A DNA stretch of 54,996 bases, taken from the NCBI RefSeq assembly GCF_000735695.2, contig NZ_JASZ02000014.1, positions 1 to 54,996 on the forward strand, written 5' to 3'. The DNA comes from Kaistella haifensis DSM 19056 (GTDB lineage: Bacteria; Bacteroidota; Bacteroidia; Flavobacteriales; Weeksellaceae). Positions within the stretch are counted from its first letter, which is position 1. Every line of letters starts with the position of its first letter. A program made the position numbers and the translations under genes. Positions 1-10,244 of the stretch are shown here, in pieces. Under the pieces are notes generated by a model. It saw nothing but the letters and a program-made list of their open reading frames with translations. It had not been told where the DNA came from and searched no databases.

Positions 1-213
1 AAAAGAAAGATTGGAGTTTTGCATGATTGTTCCGCTTTTCAAAGAGGTTCTGCTGCGGCATTTCTTGCATTCGTAAGTCCAAATGCTTTTAATCCAGAAA
101 TGCTCCTTGTGGCCGCATTTGCAAAATACTCCGATTTTGTCTCTCTGAGCCTTAAAATGAATTCTGCAATCTTCTTCTGTCCCAAAATGAGCCGTAAAAC
201 TAAATATATCCAT
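1..213 (-). CDS. IS1595-like transposase, N-terminal part (cut by window edge)
   Basis: The first 71 codons of a transposase read off the left edge on the minus strand. They hold a zinc-ribbon start (CKCG at about residues 31-34 and CKKC at about 49-52) of the type found at the N-terminus of IS1595-family transposases. The start ATG is at 211-213, and a TATATTTG promoter box sits just upstream at 234-241. The same N-terminus, clearly diverged in sequence, recurs at 54310-54483 near the right end, and both copies share the outer sequence ggatattcataaaaaaa. The catalytic part lies outside the window, so intactness cannot be judged. Confidence 0.75.
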   Translation of the reverse strand, partial: MDIFSFTAHFGTEEDCRIHFKAQRDKIGVFCKCGHKEHFWIKSIWTYECKKCRSRTSLKSGTIMQNSNLSF

Positions 214-233
214 ATAATTACCTAAATTACAGT

Positions 234-241
234 CAAATATA
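234..241 (-). promoter_or_regulatory. -7 box of the IS1595-like transposase
   Basis: TATATTTG on the minus strand matches the Bacteroidota TAnnTTTG element and lies 21 bases before the transposase ATG. The same box is found at the equivalent place in the right-hand copy (54504-54511), which supports its use. Confidence 0.45.
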
Positions 242-377
242 GTGAATTATTCCTAATTACGGATATTCATAAAAAAAATATCCTCAAATTATAATTTTAC
301 CAAAAGAGGTTTCAATTTATATTTAAGGATATGGTTAAAATGATAACATTACCAGTAAGTTAAAATTCTGATATTTA

Positions 378-2504
378 TTATTTTAGTTTCGGTTCTCGAT
401 CCCAATTTCTGTGTTGTTTTAAAGTATTTATAAATTTTTTAACATCACTAGTCAGGATAAATGCTTTATCGTCTTTGCCTGCCTTTGCAAAAAGTGGCGC
501 CTTAGAATAAAACATTTCAGAACCATTACAGCCGCCAATCACTTTGCAATGTTTGATGGCATCATTTGCAAATTCCACCGCGTTGGAAATTTCTGATACC
601 GCCTTGAAATTTTGCTCACCGCCCACAATATATACTGCGTCAAAAAGGACAGAAGCTGTATTAAAGTAAGTGTCCTTTACCTCAAATTCCTTTCCTTCGC
701 TATCTTTCACTTTTCCTAATTTTGGAGCAATAGGGCAAGCTTCAGCTCCTTCCTTCTCTAATTCATTATTAAGTTCGGCAAAAGAACCAGCATCAAAACC
801 ATCCGTAACAAAAACCGCTATTTTTCTAGATTTTATACTATCTTTTTTAGTATTCGCCATACTTAAAGCGTCCGATTTTTTGGTAGCTGGCTCTTTGATT
901 ACTGATGCCACATCTGCCGGACTTTGGTCTGCATTGTGTACATGGTTATCTACTGGTACTGCTTCTTTCGGTGCCTCTAAGCCTAATTTCTCTGCCACAT
1001 ACGATGAAAGATCTAAACTGATATTGCTAAGTTGCTGAACGACTCTTTGGCGAATTGCCGGGGATTTTACCTTTGATAATTCAAATGAAAATGCGTCTTT
1101 TATATGATTTTTTTCGTACGTGGATTGGGAGTTAAAGAACATTTTTGCTTGACTGTAATGGTCCCGGAAACTTTCGCTTCTGCCTCTTATGATATGTGCA
1201 TCAATTTTTTCACCATGAGAAATGAAACCGCCTTCTGTTGCTTTTGCTAAGAAAGGACAGCCACCTGCAACCGAATTTGGAGTGTAATGCGATTTTTCTT
1301 TATAGATTCTATGCTGTGCAAAACCATCCCGAAGTGTATTATGAGCATCATTTAATGGTCTGTTGATTGGAAGTTGAGTGAAATTAGCTCCGCCTAATCG
1401 ATGCATTTGTGTATCGTGATAAGAAAAAATTCTTCCCTGCAATAAGGGATCATTACTGAAATCAATCCCAGGAACAATATTTCCCGGAGAGAAAGCGGAC
1501 TGCTCGTTTTCCGCGAAGAAATTGTCAGGATTTCTATTTAAAGTCATCTTCCCAATAATTTCTACAGGAACTAATTCTTCAGGAATCAATTTGGTGGGGT
1601 CTAGAATATCAAAATCAAATTTAAACTCATCTTCTTCAGGAATAATCTGTACGCCAAATTCCCATTCTGGGAAATTGCCTTTTTCAATGTTTTCCCATAA
1701 ATCTTCACGGTGGAAATCTGAATTTTTTCCGGAAATCTTTTGCGCTTCATCCCAACAAACGGAATGTACACCCAAAACCGGCTTCCAGTGGAATTTTACA
1801 AAATGCGCTTTCCCTTTTTTATTTACTAATTTGAAAGTATGCACTCCAAAACCTTCCATCATTCTTAAGCTTCTCGGGATCGCTCTGTCGCTCATCGTCC
1901 ACATGATCATGTGCGAGGCTTCCGGAGATAGAGAAACAAAATCCCAGAAGGTATCGTGAGCGGATGCGGCTTGTGGCATTTCATTATCAGGTTCCGGTTT
2001 TACAGCATGCACAACATCCGGAAATTTCATTGCATCCTGAATGAAAAATACCGGTATATTATTTCCAACGAGGTCGAAATTACCCTGGTTGGTATAAAAT
2101 TTTACTGCAAATCCTCTTACATCTCGAGCCAAATCTGTCGAACCTTTAAATCCTGCTACAGTGGAAAGCCTCACAAACACTGGGGTTTCTTTTCCGACGC
2201 CATTGAGAAAATCGGCGGAAGTGTATTCGCTCATATCTTTTTGAAGGGTGAAAACCCCATGCGCCGCCGCAGCTCTCGCGTGCACAACCCTTTCTGGGAT
2301 TCTTTCCCGGTCGAAATGTGCTAGTTTTTCTCTCAAAAGAAAATCTTCTAAAAGCGAAGGTCCTCTTTCTCCTGCTTTCAAAGAATTGTGAGAATCATGT
2401 ACGGGAATGCCGTGTTCTGATACGAAAGTTTTTCCGTCGTTCGAGATGAAGTTTTTAGAAAGGTCATCAATTTTTGCGCTGTGATTTGGTTTTTCTTTTT
2501 TCAT
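378..2504 (-). CDS. katE: Large-subunit heme catalase (HPII type)
   Basis: Decomposes hydrogen peroxide to water and oxygen in the cytoplasm. The core has the distal histidine in RVVHARAAAAHG, the asparagine in LVGNNIPVFF and the proximal heme-ligand tyrosine in RIFSYHDTQ. The C-terminal 150 or so residues form the class I glutamine-amidotransferase-like (DJ-1/PfpI-like) domain of large-subunit catalases, beginning near RKIAVFVTDGFD. Length from the ATG at 2502-2504 is 708 residues, normal for clade 2 catalases. I prefer this start to an in-frame ATG 17 codons upstream because the extra stretch is a lysine-rich non-conserved sequence. It is transcribed alone. No strong promoter was identified upstream, and no peroxide-regulator site was recognised. 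Confidence 0.95.
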   Translation of the reverse strand: MKKEKPNHSAKIDDLSKNFISNDGKTFVSEHGIPVHDSHNSLKAGERGPSLLEDFLLREKLAHFDRERIPERVVHARAAAAHGVFTLQKDMSEYTSADFLNGVGKETPVFVRLSTVAGFKGSTDLARDVRGFAVKFYTNQGNFDLVGNNIPVFFIQDAMKFPDVVHAVKPEPDNEMPQAASAHDTFWDFVSLSPEASHMIMWTMSDRAIPRSLRMMEGFGVHTFKLVNKKGKAHFVKFHWKPVLGVHSVCWDEAQKISGKNSDFHREDLWENIEKGNFPEWEFGVQIIPEEDEFKFDFDILDPTKLIPEELVPVEIIGKMTLNRNPDNFFAENEQSAFSPGNIVPGIDFSNDPLLQGRIFSYHDTQMHRLGGANFTQLPINRPLNDAHNTLRDGFAQHRIYKEKSHYTPNSVAGGCPFLAKATEGGFISHGEKIDAHIIRGRSESFRDHYSQAKMFFNSQSTYEKNHIKDAFSFELSKVKSPAIRQRVVQQLSNISLDLSSYVAEKLGLEAPKEAVPVDNHVHNADQSPADVASVIKEPATKKSDALSMANTKKDSIKSRKIAVFVTDGFDAGSFAELNNELEKEGAEACPIAPKLGKVKDSEGKEFEVKDTYFNTASVLFDAVYIVGGEQNFKAVSEISNAVEFANDAIKHCKVIGGCNGSEMFYSKAPLFAKAGKDDKAFILTSDVKKFINTLKQHRNWDREPKLK

Positions 2505-3435
2505 AATATAATATTTATTTGCTTTGATTTTTTTTATCTTTTTCGAGTACCTCACTACAATTGCATGTACTACGCCGTTGCTTTAAAGTAAATAACCAGC
2601 AATCCTTTTAATGTTAAAGGAAAATTTAATTTAAAATCCATCTCATACGGGCTATGCTAATCAATTGTAATCAACACTAATGCGTTCTCTGAAAAGTCCC
2701 AGGTAGGATAATTAAATTCCTATATAATAGAAGGGATCATTTCTACATTTGCTATCAAGTGTCAATGTAAACTCCAAATTATTTTACCGCATAGAATCAT
2801 ATTTTGATTAACCATGAAAGGTGCATCATTTAACTTTTTAACCATGGCAAATTAAATGCCATTTTTAAATTGTATGAATTATTTTTTTGTGAAATTTTCG
2901 TCCGAATGATAAAATAGGCCAACAGATTGATCATTCTATTTTTTTTTTAAAAGTCCATTTTATTTTTTAATAGTTTATCAATGCGATTAACTTCATTAAA
3001 ATTTTTCTATTTTTTAAGATCGAAATTCAATATACAACAATTTCCAATCCTTCATTTTTACAAGGAAACAAGATTAGTTTGATAGTCAAGTTGGTATAAA
3101 AAAGAAAAGCATTTTTTTTGTCTCTAAAAATTAATTTTAAAATCATAATTTAAAACTTTTAAATTTTATTTAAAGTTAATAATAAAGTTGTATGAAAATT
3201 AATTTATTTGACAGAAAGTTTACATATTATTAAATATGATTATTGCATGCATTTTCCTAGCATAGAAAATTGTGCTATAGAGTGTTCGCTTTATGGAACG
3301 GTAGAGTAGAAGACGAAATTTTTTGTAGCTATTGCGAAAATTGCTAAATCCATTACCTCAAACCTTCTAAGGATAAGGGTATTTTATAACGTATATGCGT
3401 AAACAAAATGCTTCCAACAATTACCGTTGCACCAA
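2505..3435. other. Long AT-rich gene-free stretch upstream of katE
   Basis: About 0.9 kb, very AT-rich, with no open reading frame of credible length and no tRNA recognised. The one structured element I see is a small hairpin at 2844-2862 (ATGGCA, 7-base loop, TGCCAT) followed by a run of T, which resembles a terminator on the plus strand but has no plus-strand gene before it. It may be a remnant of a lost gene. Confidence 0.4.
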
Positions 3436-3467
3436 TTTGCACTCCGTTCGACAATTAAGTATCTTTG
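3436..3467 (+). promoter_or_regulatory. Bacteroidota-type promoter
   Basis: TTTG at 3436-3439, a 20-base spacer counted from TTG, and TATCTTTG at 3460-3467 match the Flavobacteriia consensus TTG-N17-23-TAnnTTTG. The next plus-strand gene starts at 3622, giving a leader of roughly 150 bases. Confidence 0.55.
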
Positions 3468-3621
3468 CCAACGAAAATGATGCACGATCATTCAAGTTTT
3501 CATGCGCTGTTGAAATGCCGTATCTAAATGAGAAAGCTACAGATACTTCTTTTTCAGATGATTTTAAATGATTTATCGGACCTGCGCAAAATGATCAACA
3601 ATCAGCCAATATTTCCATACC

Positions 3622-4656
3622 ATGAATAAAGAAAAACAAATTTCAGGGCTTTGCCAACTTAGTGCATTTCTGTTGAATTTTTTAGATAGAACCCCTGAAA
3701 ATTATACCGAGGATGACGAAAAAATTTTATCAATTTTAAGAAAATCGGAGATCGAAAATTCGTGGTTTACCCTGGAAAATCAAAAATTTTCTTTAAGACA
3801 ATGGGCGAATTTATTGACGCAAGAAAAATTAAATCAATGGCTTTCCAATTATAAAACGCCGATCCATTCTAAAAAAGTAGGATTAATTCTTGCCGGAAAT
3901 ATCCCAATGGTCGGATTTCATGATGTGATCTCGGTGGTTTTGAGTAATCATATTCCACTGATTAAATTATCTTCCAAAGACCGACAATTACTGCCTTTTC
4001 TACTGCGAAAATGGAATGAATTCTCTGAAGGAACGGTTCCATTTCAGTTGGTTGAAAAACTTGAGGATTTCGATGCGGTAATTGCTACCGGAAGCAACAA
4101 TACAGCGAGATATCTTGAATATTATTTTAAAAATCACTTGAGCATTATCCGCAAAAACAGAACTTCGATTGCGGTTCTGAAAGGCGACGAAACCGAAGCG
4201 GAATTGCAGCTTTTAGCTGAAGATATTTTTAGGTATTATGGTTTGGGATGCAGAAATGTGACTCGACTTTTTATCCCTGAAGAGATGAAAGTTGATATTC
4301 TTTTTGAGAATTTTTTAAATTTCAAAGAAGTCATCAACCATCATAAGTACGCTAATAACTACGAATACAACCGCGCAGTTTACCTGCTTAATCAAGTGAA
4401 ATTCTGGGATAATAATTTTGTGATGCTGAAGGAAGATAATGATTTATTTTCTCCTCTTTCGGTGATTAATTTTTCAAGATATTCCTCGATCGAAGAAGTA
4501 GAGCAATTTATTGGTGAAAATGACGAAAATATTCAAGCAGTTGTTGCAAAACAAATATTGGGATTGGATTCCATTAACTTTGGCGAAGCACAAAATCCGG
4601 GATTGGAAGTTTATGCGGACAACGTCGATACGATGAGGTTTTTAGAAGTAATTTAA
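3622..4656 (+). CDS. Acyl-CoA reductase (LuxC-like)
   Basis: A 344-residue protein that looks like the short Bacteroidota relatives of LuxC, NAD(P)H-dependent reductases that turn acyl-CoA into fatty aldehyde. The nucleotide-binding region is suggested by ILAGNIPMVGFHD and IATGSNNTARYLE, and a cysteine in GLGCRNVTR is placed where the aldehyde-dehydrogenase fold carries its nucleophile. The natural substrate in Flavobacteriia is not settled. The gene is followed after 11 bases by an epimerase gene, so the two may be co-transcribed from the promoter at 3436-3467. Confidence 0.8.
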   Translation: MNKEKQISGLCQLSAFLLNFLDRTPENYTEDDEKILSILRKSEIENSWFTLENQKFSLRQWANLLTQEKLNQWLSNYKTPIHSKKVGLILAGNIPMVGFHDVISVVLSNHIPLIKLSSKDRQLLPFLLRKWNEFSEGTVPFQLVEKLEDFDAVIATGSNNTARYLEYYFKNHLSIIRKNRTSIAVLKGDETEAELQLLAEDIFRYYGLGCRNVTRLFIPEEMKVDILFENFLNFKEVINHHKYANNYEYNRAVYLLNQVKFWDNNFVMLKEDNDLFSPLSVINFSRYSSIEEVEQFIGENDENIQAVVAKQILGLDSINFGEAQNPGLEVYADNVDTMRFLEVI

Positions 4657-4667
4657 GCCAATATATC

Positions 4668-5519
4668 TTGCAAAATATTACGATAAAGAATGAATTTCTG
4701 AAAGTAGAAATCTGCCCAAAAGGAGCGGAATTGGTTTCAGTTTATAAAGGTCAGGAAAATTTTTTATGGGAAATCGATCGAAGTTTTTGGGACAAAACTT
4801 CGCCTGTTTTGTTTCCGATTGTTGGCGGATTAAAGGATGGTTCCTATGAATTTAATGGACGAAAATATCAATTGCCAAGACATGGTTTTGCTAGAGATTA
4901 TGATTTTGAAATTACTGAAAGTACGGAAGAGTCTGCGACATTTACTTTAAAACATTCTCACCAAACGCTTGAAATTTATCCATTCGAATTCACTTTAAGT
5001 ATAAAATATTATATCCTTGAAAGTAAATTATTTATTCAATATATCGTAACCAATACTTCAAGCATCAATATGTATTATTCAATTGGTGCGCATCCAGCTT
5101 TTTCTATCGTTGGAAGTTTCGTGGATTATAATTTGGAATTTGATCGAGCAGATAATTTAACTACTTATAAATTATCGAACAATTTATTTTCCGGCGACAC
5201 GAATGAAATTGTTTTGGAGGACAATGTTCTTCCGTTGAATTATTCGTTATTCGAGCAAGATGCAATCGTTTTAAAAAACGCTACCACTTCTCATTTAACT
5301 CTGCTTAAAAATAAGGTTCCAAAATTTAAAGTGAGTTTTCCTGATTTTCCATTTCTAGGAATTTGGACCAAGAAAAAAGCCCCTTTTATCTGCATCGAAC
5401 CATGGCTTGGACTCGCAGATATTCATCACACATCTGGTAAACTCGAAGAAAAGGAAGGGATTCTTTCTTTGGCTCCAGGATCCACTCAATCGCATCAGTG
5501 GAATGTAGAATTTTATTAA
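4668..5519 (+). CDS. Aldose 1-epimerase family protein (LacX-like)
   Basis: A 283-residue galactose-mutarotase-fold protein; the family interconverts alpha and beta anomers of sugars. Expected landmarks are present: the first histidine in PRHGFARD, the second in GAHPAF and the catalytic glutamate in CIEPWLGLAD. The LacX subgroup is distinguished by its short N-terminus (KNEFLKVEICPKGAELVS). The only start that keeps this N-terminus is the TTG at 4668; no in-frame ATG lies near. Its 3' end nearly touches the convergent gene at 5527. Confidence 0.85.
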   Translation: MQNITIKNEFLKVEICPKGAELVSVYKGQENFLWEIDRSFWDKTSPVLFPIVGGLKDGSYEFNGRKYQLPRHGFARDYDFEITESTEESATFTLKHSHQTLEIYPFEFTLSIKYYILESKLFIQYIVTNTSSINMYYSIGAHPAFSIVGSFVDYNLEFDRADNLTTYKLSNNLFSGDTNEIVLEDNVLPLNYSLFEQDAIVLKNATTSHLTLLKNKVPKFKVSFPDFPFLGIWTKKKAPFICIEPWLGLADIHHTSGKLEEKEGILSLAPGSTQSHQWNVEFY

Positions 5520-5526
5520 TTGAAAT

Positions 5527-5835
5527 TTATTTCTGTTTTGGATTCAGCAAGGTGGCAAACACCATTACTTCGTCTCCGAACTGGTCTTCGATTCTTTCGG
5601 TGATATTTTTCAGCTCAATATCAATGAATTCTTGGCGTTTCTCCGTGTTATCAAACATTAGTAAAAGATTGGTGTTCTTACCCTCGTTAATCATGTCGCT
5701 TTCTACATCGGAAAGGATGTAATTTTCCACATCCATCAGGTTTTCGATCATTTCGAAGAGCGTGTTTTCCGTGTAGCGATCCCATGATGAACTGATGTTG
5801 CTGGTAGAATGAAAAGTAAGACTTAAAACGCTCAT
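5527..5835 (-). CDS. DUF4286-like small protein
   Basis: A 102-residue protein without signal peptide or membrane segment. Its ending (an ERIEDQFGDE stretch followed by VMVFATLLNP) resembles DUF4286, a small Bacteroidota family of unknown function. It is convergent with the epimerase gene and divergent from gyrA, so it is probably a single-gene unit. The family assignment is a pattern judgement only. Confidence 0.65.
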   Translation of the reverse strand: MSVLSLTFHSTSNISSSWDRYTENTLFEMIENLMDVENYILSDVESDMINEGKNTNLLLMFDNTEKRQEFIDIELKNITERIEDQFGDEVMVFATLLNPKQK

Positions 5836-5985
5836 TTTTTTTAACTTTTTTTAAGATTTATTGTCGATAATTCTAGCACAAAAATCGGTAAAATTTTCGT
5901 AAATTAGCCCGTTCTTAAATGTAGAAAAATAAGAATAATTAGGCATTTTTATAAATGCTTGATTTTCAATTTATTAAAATAGATT

Positions 5986-8649
5986 ATGCAAAAAGAAGGA
6001 GAAAGGTTAATACCTATCAACATTGTTGATGAAATGAAATCCTCTTATATCGATTATTCGATGTCGGTAATTGTTTCCAGAGCTTTACCCGATGTAAGAG
6101 ATGGCTTAAAGCCCGTTCACAGAAGAGTTTTATATGGTATGTACGGATTGGGGGTATTTTCGAATAGGAAATATTTGAAATCGGCAAGAATCGTGGGGGA
6201 TGTTTTAGGTAAGTACCATCCACATGGGGATTCCTCGGTATATGATGCAATGGTACGTATGGCACAACCGTGGAGTTTGCGTTATCCACAAGTTGATGGA
6301 CAGGGGAACTTTGGTTCCATGGATGGGGATCCGCCTGCAGCAATGCGTTACACGGAAGCAAGATTGAAAAAGATTTCCGACGAAATTCTAGCTGATTTGG
6401 ATAAAGAAACCGTTGATTTCCAAAATAACTTCGACGACTCGCTTACAGAGCCAACCGTAATGCCTACAAAAATCCCAAATCTTTTGGTGAATGGTACTTC
6501 GGGTATCGCGGTAGGTATGGCGACCAATATGGCACCTCATAATCTTTCAGAATGTATCGATGCGATTGTTGCCTATATCGATAATAACGAAATCACCATC
6601 GACGAGCTGATGAAACACATCATCGCTCCGGATTTCCCAACTGGTGGTATTATTTACGGTTACGATGGGGTTCGCGATGCTTTTCATACCGGAAGAGGGC
6701 GTATTATTCTTCGTGCTAAAGTAAACTTCGAAGAGGTTGGCAACAGAAATGCCATTATCATTACGGAAATCCCTTATCAGGTGAATAAAGCCGAAATGAT
6801 TGCCAGAACAGCAGAACTGGTGAAAGACGATAAAATTCCGGGAATTTATGAAATCCGGGATGAGTCTGACCGAAGTGGTTTAAGAATCGTGTACGAACTG
6901 AAGAACGATGCAATCCCGAATGTTGTTCTCAATATGCTATACAAATACACTTCATTGCAAACTTCTTTCAGTGTGAATAATATCGCATTGGTAAAAGGAA
7001 GACCTGAGCAGTTGAATTTAAAGCAAATCATTCATCATTTTGTAGATCACCGTCACGAAATCATCGTCCGAAGAACCGAATACGAACTTAGAAAAGCCAA
7101 AGAAAGAGCGCATATCCTCGAAGGCTTCATGAAGGTCATCGGAACTCAGGATGATTTGGATAAAGCTATTGCCATCATTCGTCACAGTTCGAATCCAGCT
7201 GAAGCGAAAGATGGATTAATGAAGGAATTTGATCTTTCCGAAATTCAGGCGCAAGCGGTATTGGATTTAAGATTGGCGAGGTTGACCGGAATGGAGCTCG
7301 ACAAAATCCGTGCGGAATATGAAGAAATTATGAATTTAATTAGAGATTATGAAGATATCTTATCCAACGAACCTCGACGTTACCAAATTATTAAAACCGA
7401 ATTATTAGAGGTTAAAGAAAAATACGGCGACGAGAGACGTTCCGAAATCGATTATTCAGGAGGCGAAATGTCGATTGAAGATCTTATTCCGGATGAAAAA
7501 GTAGTTCTTACAATTTCTCACGCTGGTTATATCAAAAGAACGTCTCTTTCCGAATATAAAATTCAAAGTAGAGGCGGCGTAGGAAACCGTGCTGCAACAA
7601 CCAGAGACGAAGATTTCTTAGAATACATCGTGGCGGCGACCAATCACCAATACATGTTGTTCTTTACGGAAAAAGGAAAATGTTTCTGGCTAAGAGTATT
7701 TGAAATTCCTGAAGGTTCCAAAACAGCAAAAGGAAGAGCGGTACAAAATTTAATCAACATTGAACCGGATGATAAAATTAAAGCGTATATCCGAACCAAT
7801 GATTTGAAAGATGTCGATTACATCAACCAAATGAATGTGGTGATGATTACCAAGAATGGTACCATCAAGAAAACTTCTTTGGAAGCGTATTCCAGACCAA
7901 GAACCAACGGGGTAAATGCCATTGAAATCCGAGATAATGACCAATTATTAGGAGCAAGATTAACCAATGGAAATTCCGAAATCATGATCGCTACCAAAAA
8001 CGGAAAATGTATCCGTTTTCCAGAAGAAAAGGCAAGAGCAGTAGGTAGAGGATCTATCGGAGTTCGCGGAATTTCTTTGGAAGATAATGATGAAGTTATT
8101 GGTATGATTGTTGTGAACGATGTGCAGAATGAAACCGTTTTGGTAGTTTCCGAAAAAGGTTATGGTAAACGTACCGCAGTGGAAGATTACCGCGTTACCA
8201 ACCGTGGCGGAAAAGGGGTAATTACCTTAAATATTACTGAAAAAACAGGTAATTTGATTGCAATACAAAACGTAACTGATGAAGATGGATTAATGATCAT
8301 CAATAAATCCGGAGTTGCCATAAGAATGGGAATGAACGAAATCCGCGTGATGGGTAGAAATACACAAGGTGTAAAGATGATTAACCTTAAAAACAATGAT
8401 TCCATCGCGGCAATTGCCAAAGTGGAAATGGATAAAGATGTAGAAGAAGTCGAAGAAGCAGAAAATCCGGAAGCTGAACTTCCAGGTGCTGTAGATTCGG
8501 TACTTCCTGAATTTAAAGATGCTCCTCAAACCGGTGATAACGCGATAAGCAATATGGGCGACGCCGAATATCTAAAGAAAATCGAAGAACAGGAAGCAGA
8601 AGAAAATAAAAAAATAGAAAATGAAAATGATTCCGAGGAATCAGAATAG
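5986..8649 (+). CDS. gyrA: DNA gyrase subunit A
   Basis: The breakage-reunion subunit of gyrase, which with GyrB introduces negative supercoils. The catalytic tyrosine is in [10 protein letters not shown]. The quinolone-resistance region reads [12 protein letters not shown], so the positions equivalent to E. coli Ser83 and Asp87 are Ser and Asp, the quinolone-sensitive residues. The C-terminal beta-pinwheel contains a gyrA-box-like QSRGGVGNR and repeated RGxxxGVRG/RGGKGV turns, which separates it from ParC. Total length is 887, extended by a glutamate/aspartate-rich tail of about 70 residues that is likely disordered. The gene stands alone on the plus strand. Confidence 0.97.
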   Translation: MQKEGERLIPINIVDEMKSSYIDYSMSVIVSRALPDVRDGLKPVHRRVLYGMYGLGVFSNRKYLKSARIVGDVLGKYHPHGDSSVYDAMVRMAQPWSLRYPQVDGQGNFGSMDGDPPAAMRYTEARLKKISDEILADLDKETVDFQNNFDDSLTEPTVMPTKIPNLLVNGTSGIAVGMATNMAPHNLSECIDAIVAYIDNNEITIDELMKHIIAPDFPTGGIIYGYDGVRDAFHTGRGRIILRAKVNFEEVGNRNAIIITEIPYQVNKAEMIARTAELVKDDKIPGIYEIRDESDRSGLRIVYELKNDAIPNVVLNMLYKYTSLQTSFSVNNIALVKGRPEQLNLKQIIHHFVDHRHEIIVRRTEYELRKAKERAHILEGFMKVIGTQDDLDKAIAIIRHSSNPAEAKDGLMKEFDLSEIQAQAVLDLRLARLTGMELDKIRAEYEEIMNLIRDYEDILSNEPRRYQIIKTELLEVKEKYGDERRSEIDYSGGEMSIEDLIPDEKVVLTISHAGYIKRTSLSEYKIQSRGGVGNRAATTRDEDFLEYIVAATNHQYMLFFTEKGKCFWLRVFEIPEGSKTAKGRAVQNLINIEPDDKIKAYIRTNDLKDVDYINQMNVVMITKNGTIKKTSLEAYSRPRTNGVNAIEIRDNDQLLGARLTNGNSEIMIATKNGKCIRFPEEKARAVGRGSIGVRGISLEDNDEVIGMIVVNDVQNETVLVVSEKGYGKRTAVEDYRVTNRGGKGVITLNITEKTGNLIAIQNVTDEDGLMIINKSGVAIRMGMNEIRVMGRNTQGVKMINLKNNDSIAAIAKVEMDKDVEEVEEAENPEAELPGAVDSVLPEFKDAPQTGDNAISNMGDAEYLKKIEEQEAEENKKIENENDSEESE

Positions 8650-8678
8650 GACCAAACGTTTTTTTTAATTTAAATATC

Positions 8679-10067
8679 ATGAAAAAAATATTTTTAAGCA
8701 TTGCTCTAGTTTCAGCAACCATAGCATTTGCACAAAAGAAAGAAATCGCAGCAGCTGTGAAAGCAATTGATGCGGGAGATGTTGCTACTGCCAATGCGCA
8801 GATCTCAGCAGCTGAATCGGTAATGGCAGGCAAAATCCACTTGTTGGAGCCTTCTGTTCAGGAGCAATATTATTATGCAAAAGGGTTAGCGCTGTTGAAA
8901 TCTGGCAAAAACGCCGATGGTGCAACTTACCTTGCGAAAATGAGCGACTTGGGTAAAGAAAAAATTTACAGCGGAAAAGATGCTTCTAAAAACAAGGTGT
9001 ATTTCGTTGGAAAAGCTGCAGCTGACCAATCCGGAATCCAAGGTTTGAAAGAAGAATCCTATACCACTACTTTAACAGGAAAAATTGGGAATACCATCAA
9101 TCCACTGATCGATGCTGCCAACAAATCAGCAATGGACGCGTATAATGCTAAAAACTACGCTGCCGCTGCACCTAAATTTAAAGAAGTGTACGACTTGTTG
9201 AAAGCTGGTGGACAAGATAATAAACAATACCTTTATTATTCAGGATTAAATTATGCTTTGGCTGAAAAAAAACCTGAAGCAATCGCTGTTTACAATGATT
9301 TGATCAATTCTGGATACACTGGAGAAAATACTTCTTATGTTGCCAAAAACAAAAAATCAGGTGCGGTAGAATCTTTGGATAAAGCGTCTTGGGATTTGTA
9401 CAAAAAAATGGGTGCAACTTCCGATTATACCGATTTCAAGACCGAAACTACTCCAAGCATTGAGAAAGAATTGTACGAAACCAATGCAGCTTTGTTGATC
9501 GAAGCGGGTAGAACGGATGAAGCTTTAGCATTAATCGAAAAAGGATTGAAAAAATTCCCTTCAAGTGCAAAACTTTCAGAACTTCAAGGAACAGCTTACT
9601 ATAAATCGGGGAAAATGGATGCTTTCGTGGCAAACTTAAAAGCTCAAACCGAGAAAAATCCTACTGATGCTAACAACTGGTACAACCTTGGAGTGCTTCA
9701 AAGCAAAGATCCTGCAACTGTGAATGATGCCATCGCTTCTTATAAAAAAGCAGTGGAGTTGAAACCAAATTTCGCACAAGCTTGGCAAAACCTTACCTAT
9801 GTTACAATGGGCGACGATGCTAAGGCGACTGATGAATACAACGCAGCAAAAAAAGCCGGTAAAACTGAAACAGCCAACAAAATCATCGAAGCTAGAAGAG
9901 CTAGATTGGCTACTACTTTACCATACGCTGAAAAATGGTACGAAAACGATCCGGAAAATATCGATGCGGTGACTTTGTTGAAAGGTCTTTATTTATCCAA
10001 TAAAAAGGAAGCTAAATTCCAGGAATTTAAAGCAAAAGAAGCTTCAATGAAAGCTGCCGGAAAATAA
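8679..10067 (+). CDS. Secreted TPR-repeat protein
   Basis: A 462-residue protein with a clean signal peptide (MKKIFLSIALVSATIAFAQ, probable cleavage after AFA) followed by helical repeats. Tetratricopeptide-like units are visible, for example NWYNLGVLQSKDPATVNDAI and the alanine-rich repeats before it. It starts 29 bases after gyrA and ends at a strong terminator. Such periplasmic TPR proteins are common in Flavobacteriia and usually act as protein-binding scaffolds; the partner is not known. Confidence 0.85.
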   Translation: MKKIFLSIALVSATIAFAQKKEIAAAVKAIDAGDVATANAQISAAESVMAGKIHLLEPSVQEQYYYAKGLALLKSGKNADGATYLAKMSDLGKEKIYSGKDASKNKVYFVGKAAADQSGIQGLKEESYTTTLTGKIGNTINPLIDAANKSAMDAYNAKNYAAAAPKFKEVYDLLKAGGQDNKQYLYYSGLNYALAEKKPEAIAVYNDLINSGYTGENTSYVAKNKKSGAVESLDKASWDLYKKMGATSDYTDFKTETTPSIEKELYETNAALLIEAGRTDEALALIEKGLKKFPSSAKLSELQGTAYYKSGKMDAFVANLKAQTEKNPTDANNWYNLGVLQSKDPATVNDAIASYKKAVELKPNFAQAWQNLTYVTMGDDAKATDEYNAAKKAGKTETANKIIEARRARLATTLPYAEKWYENDPENIDAVTLLKGLYLSNKKEAKFQEFKAKEASMKAAGK

Positions 10068-10097
10068 TCCGTAACAGTTTTTTATAACTTTATTATC

Positions 10098-10133
10098 AAG
10101 TGTACTGAACTCAGTTTCAGTGCACTTTTTTTG
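10098..10133 (+). terminator. Intrinsic terminator after the TPR gene
   Basis: Stem AAGTGTACTGAA (10098-10109) pairs with TTCAGTGCACTT (10116-10127), with one G-T pair and a 6-base loop, followed by a T run. Confidence 0.8.
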
Positions 10134-10244
10134 TTTTAATAGCTAATGATTTTATGATGGATGTTTTATTTTAGGAAAAATTTAAGTCTTAAAACCATCT
10201 TGAATTCTCATTTTCTTCGTAAATTCACGCAAAATTTAAAGATT

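Noticed and set aside
3487..3531. Short frame after the promoter at 3460 (MMHDHSSFHALL...)
   Set aside because: Only 16 codons with no ribosome-binding signal or conservation that I can judge.
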